Below are positions 10,261 to 18,904 of a stretch of 64,000 nucleotides of DNA, one piece after another; position 1 is the first letter of the stretch, and every line of letters starts with the position of its first letter. The DNA comes from Scheffersomyces stipitis CBS 6054. Lineage: Eukaryota; Ascomycota; Pichiomycetes; Serinales; Debaryomycetaceae. Both the position numbers and the translations under genes were made by a program. The stretch is from assembly GCF_000209165.1 (NCBI RefSeq), contig NC_009045.1:1364001-1428000 (forward strand), read 5' to 3'. The notes under the pieces were generated by a model. It made no database searches. It was not told the origin of the DNA and saw only the letters and a list, made by a program, of their open reading frames with translations.

Positions 10261-12993
10261 TTAATTTAATTGAGAAGGCGTGTCATTGGTGCTAGTGTCC
10301 TGTAACGTCGACCAGTCAGGAATCGTATCCTGTGATGGAAGGACTTCGGACCTCAACTGAATGGGGTTTGCTAGCTGTTGTTGTGATGCCTCCGTGATAC
10401 TGAATGACGATCCGATTGGGGAGCTGATCATGGCAGGTGTAGTATTTGTGGATTTGAGAGGGTCTATGGATGATCCTATCTGGGAGAAAGAGAAATCTAC
10501 CGATCCCGTTTTGGGAGGGTTGTCTCGTAGTCGCTGGGGGTATCTTTCCAGCCACAGTCTTGCGTCTGCAAGTTGTGCCGTGTTTTGGCGAGAGGGTGTT
10601 TTTCTTGCCCGTAACGGCTCCAATCGCTGGGTTGGGGAGGTCGCATCTTGACGCTTGTTGATGGGTCTTGAGTATGGAGTTCTTCTTGTTGAGGAAGCTC
10701 CCATAGAAGAGGGAGTGTCGGTAGTTTTATGTGTTTGGACGGTAAAAGGCGTGCTGGGGGGAGTTATGGTGTTTGCTTCTGTCTGGATCGACGTTGTGGT
10801 CTGGATCACGATGTCCTCGGAATCAAGATCTTGAGTTGTCTTCGTCTTTGTAGCCGGTGTTTGGCTTTGTGTCTGGCGTTGGCGAGGGGTTGTTGGTGTA
10901 CTTGTTGGCTGACGCGAAAAGGCCGTGGTGCTGGTCGGGTCCGTAGTTGAGCTGGGCGGTTCTTCCATAGGCAAGTTCATGAATGAATTTGATCCATGGT
11001 TTACAATTGTTTGTTGGATTTTCTGGGGTTTTACGCCCTTGGTGACTTCGGTGAAGGCCCCTGTCCGTACTTTACGAAATTTACTGCCATTGTCTGTAGT
11101 ACTTTCTCTGGCCAGAGTGTAAGTAGCTACCATTGGTGTACTAAGTGGATAGTACGTGGTGCGGTTTTTGTTCGTTTTGGTGCATTTAAAGGTTGGGTGA
11201 TCACTTTCGTGACAATAACTGCAGAATTTAAAAGTCGAAATGATCTCGAGACTATAGTTCGGAAGATTTGCATTCTTTCGAGTAGGGACTTTGCCAGAGT
11301 CCGTTGCAATGAGGTAGAACAGTTTACTCTTTTCTTTGTCTTTGTCTAAATAGTATGTATTGCGAATGCGCTCTGAATGGGCAACGAGAATCTCATACTT
11401 GACTTTTTCTTCCACTGAGTAGACGTCTGATGGGAATTTTGAAAAATTGAGGTTATGGGACGATGTAATTTGCATGGAACCTCTATTGAATAATTCACTG
11501 ATCGCCATCTCTGGGTTTTTGTGATCTGATGGGTGTTCAAGTCCGACAAGAAACATGTTTGCGAGAGGTTTAGAGGGAATCATGCTCAATTTGAAATAGT
11601 AATCGGAAGTTGATCCTTCATAACCTTGTCTTAACAATTTTTTAAGAGACATTAGAAGGCTGGGTCCCTGGGTTGAGGTTTTAGGTCCCTCAATGGGACT
11701 GAGGGACATATAGGCAGTGGAGTTGCTGAGTGGTCTGATCATCATCAAGGGAACAATAGCACGAAGGGTGTTTTCCTTTGTCAATTGGGCCATGAGATCT
11801 CTTTCTTGTATCTCGTTTTCATGTATGGCTCTGAGGTACAGTGGTCTCGCCTCCTTATCCTCACCTGTCGCCTTGGCAAGTAAGTCTAGGAAATTTGTTT
11901 TAGCTGCTCTTACTTGTTTCAATTTGGTTTCGAGCTGAAGAGCTGTTTCATAAAATTTCTCGGGGAGATGGGAAAAGTGGTCTTCAATAACCTCTAGCTT
12001 TTCTTTTAAAGACAACTCTTTGGACGGGTCTAATTGGGTATCCTTGTACTCAAACCGATCAATCCGCAATTCGATTGCCCTTTTTTGATATTCGTGTTCT
12101 CCAAGGAGTGACAATGAATCAATGAGAAATTCTTGCGGGATGTTCCATCTGTCAATTCTGCCCTGTTCGCCTGCCCATTCTTGTTGTGAGTGGGAAGTGA
12201 CATAGTTTTTGGCAAACCCTAACCTCCTGATCTTCTTAAAGGTCAAATCGTCTGTGAATTTATCTTCTTCCCAATTCTTGTTTAAGCCAGATCCGAGTTT
12301 TTCAAGATCCTTTATTAACCTGTCTTTGGAGAGAAGTTTAATTGATGAATTGTTTTTGTGATGTTGGAGCGAGGCGTTCTGACCGTTCCAGATCAGATCA
12401 GTAAGAGGAGCTCCTGAGGTTTGTTTTTTTGATTTTCTGTTTTCCTGATTTTTTTTGATTTCTTCATTTTCTGAAAGGTTATTTTTTTGGGATTTTGGGT
12501 TTTTTTCTTTTATATAAACATTTGTAATTTCAACTGAGTCACTGGTGGATGTAGGCTTTGACAAATCGCTACTGGAAGTAGGACTTGGAGATATCATAAC
12601 AGTATCTCCTTTTGCAGCCAAAAGTGGGTCGTGTTCTTCCTCGATCACGTGATGTGAAGAATTTTTCGAAACTGAGGTTTCAAAGCTGTCCATAATCGAC
12701 ATTTCTGGCCCTTCGTTCAAGGTGTTTAAAGCGTTTGAGGCTTCTTGGGTATCGTCAAAAGAGTCATCAGCCATAACTGATCCTGCTGTCACGAAAGATG
12801 GCTCCAATTCGCCGTTTTCTACGGCATCTGAGGACTCGCCATCAAGGTCCATCAGGTCATCGGGTGCGACGTCGGTTTTTCGTTTTCGGCCAATATCTGG
12901 CGGTTTCGGTTCGTTTAAAGCACTATTTGAAGCGTTGAAGTGGGAAGAATCTCCAGGAGGCCCTTCCAGTTGATTGATGGCGTCTATATCCAT
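10261..12993 (-). CDS. LINE ORF1: RNA-binding Gag-like protein
   Basis: This 910-residue protein starts at the first ATG at 12991-12993; a TTG-initiated version would add eight codons. The N-terminal third is acidic and Ser-rich. The middle is helical and charged. A CCHC zinc knuckle CSYCHESDHPTFKC (C-x2-C-x4-H-x4-C) lies at about 591-604. The C-terminal third is Thr/Ser/Pro/Gln-rich and low in complexity. LINE ORF1 proteins package element RNA and are required for transposition. The frame is intact and ends with TAA at 10261-10263, directly before ORF2. Its coding sequence contains an ATCACGTGAT palindrome at 12642-12651, probably by chance. Confidence 0.88.
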   Translation of the reverse strand: MDIDAINQLEGPPGDSSHFNASNSALNEPKPPDIGRKRKTDVAPDDLMDLDGESSDAVENGELEPSFVTAGSVMADDSFDDTQEASNALNTLNEGPEMSIMDSFETSVSKNSSHHVIEEEHDPLLAAKGDTVMISPSPTSSSDLSKPTSTSDSVEITNVYIKEKNPKSQKNNLSENEEIKKNQENRKSKKQTSGAPLTDLIWNGQNASLQHHKNNSSIKLLSKDRLIKDLEKLGSGLNKNWEEDKFTDDLTFKKIRRLGFAKNYVTSHSQQEWAGEQGRIDRWNIPQEFLIDSLSLLGEHEYQKRAIELRIDRFEYKDTQLDPSKELSLKEKLEVIEDHFSHLPEKFYETALQLETKLKQVRAAKTNFLDLLAKATGEDKEARPLYLRAIHENEIQERDLMAQLTKENTLRAIVPLMMIRPLSNSTAYMSLSPIEGPKTSTQGPSLLMSLKKLLRQGYEGSTSDYYFKLSMIPSKPLANMFLVGLEHPSDHKNPEMAISELFNRGSMQITSSHNLNFSKFPSDVYSVEEKVKYEILVAHSERIRNTYYLDKDKEKSKLFYLIATDSGKVPTRKNANLPNYSLEIISTFKFCSYCHESDHPTFKCTKTNKNRTTYYPLSTPMVATYTLARESTTDNGSKFRKVRTGAFTEVTKGVKPQKIQQTIVNHGSNSFMNLPMEEPPSSTTDPTSTTAFSRQPTSTPTTPRQRQTQSQTPATKTKTTQDLDSEDIVIQTTTSIQTEANTITPPSTPFTVQTHKTTDTPSSMGASSTRRTPYSRPINKRQDATSPTQRLEPLRARKTPSRQNTAQLADARLWLERYPQRLRDNPPKTGSVDFSFSQIGSSIDPLKSTNTTPAMISSPIGSSFSITEASQQQLANPIQLRSEVLPSQDTIPDWSTLQDTSTNDTPSQLN

Positions 12994-13094
12994 GTCCCTC
13001 AAAATTAAATCTGACAAAAACTAAAAACACGTGACTTTTTAGGCATGATAAAACTATGACCCAAATGGATGTCAAACCTTCCTAACAACAAATC

Positions 13095-13167
13095 GCCTGC
13101 GTAGCGTAATGGTTAACGCGTTTGACTTCTAATCAAAAGATTGCGGGTTCGACTCCCGCCGTGGGTT
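13095..13167 (+). tRNA. tRNA-Arg (anticodon TCT)
   Basis: 73 nt and intronless. The acceptor GCCTGCG pairs with CGTGGGT (with G-T wobbles). The anticodon stem TTTGA/TCAAA encloses loop CTTCTAA with TCT at 13128-13130. The T arm is GCGGG TTCGACT CCCGC. It closely resembles the yeast tRNA-Arg(UCU) sequence pattern. It reads AGA, the main arginine codon of yeasts. Only six bases separate it from the next tRNA. Confidence 0.93.
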
Positions 13168-13173
13168 CTATTT

Positions 13174-13180
13174 GCGGTTT

Positions 13181-13211
<31 letters not shown>

Positions 13212-13263
13212 GATTCAGTCACAGTTAATCTGAAGGTCCTGTGTTCGATCCACAGAAATCGCA
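13174..13263 (+). tRNA. tRNA-Phe (anticodon GAA) with a 17-nt intron
   Basis: The mature ends are GCGGTTTTAGCTCAG and CACAGAAATCGCA. The anticodon stem is TCAGA/TCTGA with GAA at 13208-13210 (the loop is CTGAAG plus A). The intron is 13211-13227, at the canonical position between bases 37 and 38, as in yeast tRNA-Phe genes. Internal A and B boxes are intact (TAGCTCAGTTGG, GTTCGATCC). Confidence 0.95.
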
Positions 13264-13267
13264 TATG

Positions 13268-13272
13268 TTTTT
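13268..13272 (+). terminator. RNA polymerase III terminator (T5) after the tRNA pair
   Basis: TTTTT begins five bases after tRNA-Phe. No run longer than TTT occurs between the two tRNAs, so this is the first pol III stop for both. Confidence 0.75.
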
Positions 13273-13474
13273 ATATCTTTGATACTAATAGGTAATCTTT
13301 TGGTTCTTTCTAGTGTTAAAGATGTGTTGCTTAAGTTTGCACACAATTTTTTGCACCCATTCCTTATTGAACTTTCCGAGAAATGAGGATAGCCGAGAAG
13401 TGAGAAATACACGAAGTACAAATGAGAATAGTTAAACGACAAAGACAAAGATTTCTATTATTATTAAAACATTA

Positions 13475-16400
13475 TTATAATTCGACGGTTTTGGAGACCG
13501 ACACCAACCCCTTGGCACTATTGGCCCAGCTAACATAGTTTGGACTATAATGCAACAACTCTTCATAGGCAGGGATAGTTGATTCTTCACCCTTGCCCAA
13601 TTCAGCCCAGAAGCATTTGACGCTGACATTCAATTTGTTTGTAGCGGACTTTTTCATGTTGATATCAACATCTGAAAAGTTCGGCACCCATTGGAAACCT
13701 ACATGGTAACTTTTATCCCAGTCAAGCTTGTTCAACTGAAGTTGATCTATGCCTACAAGATCCTTGTAGACGTAATTACCATCTTTGTCTTTGGAGAAAC
13801 CTTCTGGTATACTTTCAGCTTCAACTTCTTTAGTAGTGGCCGACTTCTTACCCTTGTATACTATGACAGTTTTTACTGGAGAATCTTTAAATGGAGACAC
13901 TATCTTTGTTGACTCACTTGGTTTGAAATCCAAAACACACTCTCTGTTCTTTGGAACTCTAATCCTGATCTCACCAGTTAAGAGTCCAAACGGATAATCG
14001 ACATTTGATGAAGAATTCTTGAGAATATCAACTTTCAAATAGTCATCAAAGCTTTTAGCTCCTGGCACAAGTTTTGGATCAAGCAGACTCTTATATGAGC
14101 AATCTTGAAGTCCATCTCTAGTAGGAACACAGGCAACTGCTCCCTTTGAATCTTTCACAGAAGGAATATCGCTCAAGACGAACTGCAATGGTGAAGCTTC
14201 ACGTCCGATAACAGAAACAAAACTATCTTGTGCGGACTTGTCGAGATCAATGTACTGGATGAATCTCAATTTCAATGGATTGGCAACATTGAATGAATCA
14301 GCCGTGGCGACGAACAAGACACCAATGGTCGAAATTAAAAAAAGAGCTAAGACAAACAATCTGTTAACCTTGAAGATGAATGGCAAAAGGGGTATGGACA
14401 ACGAAATAGCAAAAGTTTGCAAGAGCTTGTAAATCAAATTCTGGGAAATAAGCGACTCTTGGATAGACTTATTGATTCCATCAACAACCAAGAAACCTGA
14501 GTTGTAAATCAAGTAAGTTGAAATTGGAACAATAGTCAAGAATTGAATTGACCAATCATAACTAAAGGTTTTGATGAAATCCTTCAACTTTCTTTCAGCA
14601 CTATTTTCGCCAGTGAAATTAAGCGACAAAGACGAACCGTCAGAAACAAGTCTGTCATCTTCGACATCAGGAGAGCCATAATTGAAGTTGTCACTACTAC
14701 CCAACAATGGCTCAGCTTCTTCTTGGGGCACTACGACATAATGTTCTTTTGGAACGGGTTTGAAACTCCAGCCAATCAAGCCAAAGATGGAGGCTACAGC
14801 TTGCAAAGCACAGAGGAAAATAATAGGGAATTCACCTGAGTGGTCGTCACCGATAACATTGTTAGCCAATTTAGCAGTCGAGTAGATCAAAACAACCCAA
14901 TACAAGAAGGAAGTTTCAATGATGGAAATCAACTTTTCGTCATGGTTGACGATTTTGTATGAAACAAAAATCAAATTGATACCATTCAAGATCAAGTAGT
15001 TCAACAACAAGAAAGTTGCGAACAAAATGGCGACCAAGGCAAAGGGAGACGAGTTGGGCAAGAATTGATTGAATGGAACGATAAAACCGTTGGTAAAGAG
15101 ATTCAAGAGTGCAGCAGAAATAGCTAGCGAGATGGGAAACTTGGTGACATTGACGAAGGACAATTCCCAGTTCTTTTTATACCCAAATATGATAATCAAG
15201 AACGGGATACTGATCCCAGGAATGAGTACCAAAAGCAAAATACTTGCTACAACCACTTGAGAAGTAGGGAAAGCAAAGAAGAAGTTCAAGAATGATGTGT
15301 ACACAGCAGTGTCTGTATTGGATTTGCTCGATTCAGAGTCCAAGGAATCGGCATCCAAGTCAATCTTGCCCTTTGTGACTATGGCAGTGAAATCCAAAGC
15401 GTTGGAAAGCATGTGCCACAACGACTTGATATCGATGTTCTTGATGTTATCACCAGCAGTGTGGTAAAGGTCTCTTGGTTTGTAGAAAGCTACATCCAAA
15501 CCTCTCAAGCCTCCCTTTTCCTTGTAAATCTTGTAGTCTGTTTCACTGTGAATTAAGTGGTTGTTGAATCCCTGCTGGAAAATAGACGTTCCATAAGGGT
15601 ACCTGACTCCCTTAAAGTACTTGGTTATACCGTAGTCTGTTCCCCTAAACAAAATGGCTTTTCCACCAGCTCCAGTGCCTTCTAAGTTGAGGAAGTAATG
15701 CACACCTGTAGCCCATGGATGCGACAAGAAGGATGTGGCTCCATAGAGGCCGAATTCTTCGTCATTGTTGAAGTTCAAGACGATGGTTCTTCGAGGACGA
15801 GCTGTGGATTTACCGGTATAATAGTACAAAACTCCTAATAGACTAGCGATTCCCATTCCGTCATCTGTCACTCCGAACGAAGAGGGAACAGAGTCAAAGT
15901 GAGCACTCAAAAGCAACGCTGGTAGGGTCTCGTCGGTTCCGTTGATGCGAACAACCAAGTTGTTGCTCTCATAGTATGACACGGAGTTGAACAGGTTGCC
16001 ACTTAATTCGGAACGGCTGCCAAACATGATGTTGTTGGTGTAGTTCAAATCGTTATCATACTCTACATACGATTTGTGTGCCACAGCACTAACGATTCGC
16101 GACTCAAGATAGTCGTGGACGTAGTCATTGCCACTGGAACCATAAGCGTGCTCGTATTTGGCAATGTGCTGGAGGTCTACCCAAGCCTGGTGGAGCAATT
16201 CTTGTTCCTTGTGAGATGTGGGTAAGTCTACAGAGTAGTATAGCGAATGGTCCAAGTAGGCAAGAAGCAAAACAGCAACATAGGTCAAAATCACAAATAA
16301 GGTTAACGAAGTCTTTCTGTAACCGAAAATGGATCTTATGAACTTGACAAAACCATTTGGAGGCGTTTCGGTGGTGTGGCTATTGCTAACAGTGCTGTTC

Positions 16401-16480
16401 TGCTTGGTATTCTTATTCAATGTAGGATTGGACACGAGAGAGGCTCCCGAGCCTTGGGCCCCGTGATTGTCGTCAGACAT
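13475..16480 (-). CDS. PFF1: Vacuolar membrane M28 zinc protease
   Basis: 1001 residues, the usual length for the Pff1 family (YBR074W in S. cerevisiae), multispanning vacuolar membrane proteins with an M28 aminopeptidase-like domain. A first transmembrane segment is at about 58-76. The lumenal peptidase domain carries the metal site: HFD (His194, Asp196), VTDDGMG (Asp206), NNDEEFG (Glu241/242), LEGTGAGG and YHTAGDN. About eight further hydrophobic segments follow between residues 400 and 750. A lumenal C-terminal beta-rich domain follows. The start is the ATG at 16478-16480. It is divergent from HEM12. Confidence 0.93.
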   Translation of the reverse strand: MSDDNHGAQGSGASLVSNPTLNKNTKQNSTVSNSHTTETPPNGFVKFIRSIFGYRKTSLTLFVILTYVAVLLLAYLDHSLYYSVDLPTSHKEQELLHQAWVDLQHIAKYEHAYGSSGNDYVHDYLESRIVSAVAHKSYVEYDNDLNYTNNIMFGSRSELSGNLFNSVSYYESNNLVVRINGTDETLPALLLSAHFDSVPSSFGVTDDGMGIASLLGVLYYYTGKSTARPRRTIVLNFNNDEEFGLYGATSFLSHPWATGVHYFLNLEGTGAGGKAILFRGTDYGITKYFKGVRYPYGTSIFQQGFNNHLIHSETDYKIYKEKGGLRGLDVAFYKPRDLYHTAGDNIKNIDIKSLWHMLSNALDFTAIVTKGKIDLDADSLDSESSKSNTDTAVYTSFLNFFFAFPTSQVVVASILLLVLIPGISIPFLIIIFGYKKNWELSFVNVTKFPISLAISAALLNLFTNGFIVPFNQFLPNSSPFALVAILFATFLLLNYLILNGINLIFVSYKIVNHDEKLISIIETSFLYWVVLIYSTAKLANNVIGDDHSGEFPIIFLCALQAVASIFGLIGWSFKPVPKEHYVVVPQEEAEPLLGSSDNFNYGSPDVEDDRLVSDGSSLSLNFTGENSAERKLKDFIKTFSYDWSIQFLTIVPISTYLIYNSGFLVVDGINKSIQESLISQNLIYKLLQTFAISLSIPLLPFIFKVNRLFVLALFLISTIGVLFVATADSFNVANPLKLRFIQYIDLDKSAQDSFVSVIGREASPLQFVLSDIPSVKDSKGAVACVPTRDGLQDCSYKSLLDPKLVPGAKSFDDYLKVDILKNSSSNVDYPFGLLTGEIRIRVPKNRECVLDFKPSESTKIVSPFKDSPVKTVIVYKGKKSATTKEVEAESIPEGFSKDKDGNYVYKDLVGIDQLQLNKLDWDKSYHVGFQWVPNFSDVDINMKKSATNKLNVSVKCFWAELGKGEESTIPAYEELLHYSPNYVSWANSAKGLVSVSKTVEL

Positions 16481-17162
16481 AGTGATTGAATACTAGGGTA
16501 GAAGCTCAATTGTTTTGAGCACCAGGAATTGACTCAACAGAAGATGTGGTAAAGATAAGGATAAGATGTTGTAAATAGCATAATTACAAATATATATTTA
16601 TTTATTCTGAAAGGTGGAGTTGTGCATAGTGCGAATAGAAGTGATGGAGTAGAGCCGTTCGTCATGTGACCCTGACCCCGTTGAAGGTTAGCTTCAGTAG
16701 CAGCTGGTGGGTTTGAGCAGTTCAGAATGGTCTTCAATGTCTATATCACATATAGCACCGTTGAAGTTCCAAGATTGAAGGAACAAATTTCTCTTTGTAG
16801 CGAAATAAAATGTTCAGTTCTTTTGTGCTCTTCTTTCCGTTCAATTCTCACACTCTCAGTATTGCTATTCTTCAGACCTAGCAGTTATCTAAGGGCACCA
16901 ACGGACCAAAAGAGAAGTCTCTTGAAGAATTCGGCTGCTTATTAGACTCAAACCAGCAATCTCTGGTTATCTTCTTATCACCAGCATATTTTATCTTTAT
17001 GTACCACTCTTCTCGCCCTGCTCTCTCTCTCTCTCATTCTTCGCACTAATCTTCTCGGTAATTCTCACTCTTTTCGGCTTTCATATGCACAGTAATTTTT
17101 CAGCGATCTCCATAAACCAACATCTATCTTCTTCACTTCTTCTCAGCACAAGATCTATACCG
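16481..17162. other. Divergent promoter region of PFF1 and HEM12
   Basis: 682 bp. A CT-dinucleotide run at 17020-17036 lies in the likely HEM12 leader. No other gene is visible. Confidence 0.55.
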
Positions 17163-18431
17163 ATGCCTGAATTCGCACCCTTGAAGAACGACTTGATTCT
17201 CAGAGCTGCCAGAGGCGAGAAGGTCGAAAGACCACCTATTTGGATCATGGTAAGTCTGAAGTGGAATATTTGAGATTCGGAATTGAAGATAAAGTCACAT
17301 ACAAAGCAGAGCTTCAAATTAGAATGCAAATAACAATCGAATTCTGTTAGTTGTAATATCATTGTTATCGTACTTGTCTCGTATCTAAGATTCGTGGTCT
17401 TACGTATCACAATATACTAACCTTCGCAGAGACAAGCTGGAAGATATCTTCCTGAATACCACGAAGCCAAAGGTAACAGAGATTTCTTTGAAACTTGTAG
17501 AGATGCAGAGATAGCATCGGAAATCACTATTCAGCCCGTAAACCACTTTGATGGCTTAATAGATGCAGCCATCATCTTCAGTGATATCTTGGTGATTCCC
17601 CAGGCCATGGGATTCGAGATTGAGATGCTCGAAGGTAAAGGTCCAGTATTCGTAGCTCCTTTGAGATCTCCTGATGATTTGGCTAGAGTAAACTTCCAGC
17701 CTGATGTCTTGAAGAGTTTGGACTGGGCGTTCAAGTCCATCACTCTTACCAGAACCAAATTGAACGGCAGAGTGCCATTGTTGGGCTTTGTAGGAGCACC
17801 TTGGACTTTGTTGGTTTATATGACCGAAGGTCAGGGTTCCAAGATGTTCCGTTTTGTCAAGGAATGGATCTACAAATATACTGAAGAGTCACACAAATTG
17901 TTACAGGCCATCACAGATGCCTGTGTCGAATTCTTAGCTCAACAAGTTGTTGCTGGAGCTCAGATGTTGCAGGTTTTCGAGTCTTGGGCCGGTGAATTGG
18001 GACCTCGTGAGTTTGACGAGTTCTCGTTGCCATACTTGAGACAGATCGCTGAAAAATTACCAAAGAGACTTGTAGAACTCGGAGTGACGGAAAAGATCCC
18101 CCTAACTGTATTTGCCAAGGGTGCCTGGTATGCCTTGGACGATCTCTGTGAATCTGGCTACGACACTGTTTCCTTGGATTGGTTGTATAAGCCAGAAGAC
18201 GCTGTCAAGGTGGTCAACAACAGAAGAATCACTTTGCAAGGGAACTTAGATCCAGGTATCATGTACGGTTCAGATGAAGTGATCTCTCAAAAGGTAGAAG
18301 AAATGATCAAGGGCTTTGGAGGTGGAAAACAAAACTACATCATCAACTTTGGTCATGGAACTCATCCATTCATGAAGCCCGAGAAGATCGAGCATTTCTT
18401 GAAGGAATGCCATAAGTATGGTTCCCAATAG
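17163..18431 (+). CDS. HEM12: Uroporphyrinogen decarboxylase (two exons)
   Basis: Fifth enzyme of haem synthesis: it removes four acetate carboxyls from uroporphyrinogen III to give coproporphyrinogen III, in the cytosol. Exon 1 is 17163-17249 (29 codons, ending WIM). Exon 2 is 17430-18431, resuming with [11 protein letters not shown], the substrate-binding start of the family. Joined length is 362 residues, which I recall as the size of S. cerevisiae Hem12. Other family strings are [46 protein letters not shown] and NFGHGTHP. Without the spliced exon the protein would lack its conserved N-terminus, so the intron is firmly supported. Confidence 0.96.
17250..17429 (+). other. Intron of HEM12
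   Basis: 180 nt with donor GTAAGT, branch point TACTAAC at 17415-17421 and acceptor GCAG at 17426-17429. It falls between codons (phase 0). Confidence 0.95.
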
Positions 18432-18904
18432 ACAGAATGATAATAAGCTACAGTTTAATCTACAACTACATGAATCCTTTAAGACTCAGTGAGGACTCCA
18501 AATTGTATTTCATCATTTTAATTGAAAGAAAAAGAATTAAAATTGAAATTTAAGAATTTGAAAATACAAAGAGAAGACCGGACAGTCCAATCAGTCACAG
18601 CTTTTAGAAAGGACTTACTTGTTAGTCATAGGACCAAGTCATATCTCAAAACTGAAATAGAAACGACCTTATATTAATTGTATATAGCGCGAAAAAAAGT
18701 TATCTAATCCTCAGCCCTTTTGTATGACTCAGATTACATAACACTATAGTATCAGACATTGGATTTTTCACTTATAAGAACCTCTGATTTGCCATCATTT
18801 TCTCTTCTCTCATCTTTTCTCGCTATTGTTACCTTTTGAGTAGGTTTACTTTCACTAATTACATATCCATTCCTTGCACACCACCGTCAAGTGCCTACAA
18901 TACG
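18432..18904. other. Intergenic, VMS1 promoter
   Basis: 473 bp, AT-rich. An in-frame TTG at 18836 could extend VMS1 by 23 codons but precedes no ATG. Nothing else recognised. Confidence 0.5.

Larger units (their letters stand above)
6467..13017 (-). mobile_element. LINE (non-LTR) retrotransposon, two-ORF Zorro/L1-like, apparently intact
   Basis: On the minus strand the order is: short 5' leader, ORF1 (CCHC zinc knuckle), ORF2 (AP endonuclease plus reverse transcriptase plus terminal CCHC), 3' UTR with short tandem repeats, and an A9 tail (T9 at 6467-6475 on plus). This is the architecture of L1-clade LINEs such as the Zorro elements known from Candida; assignment to that group is by architecture. 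Both ORFs are uninterrupted. The exact 5' end is not defined and lies between 12994 and the tRNA at 13095. No target-site duplication was found by eye. Confidence 0.9.
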
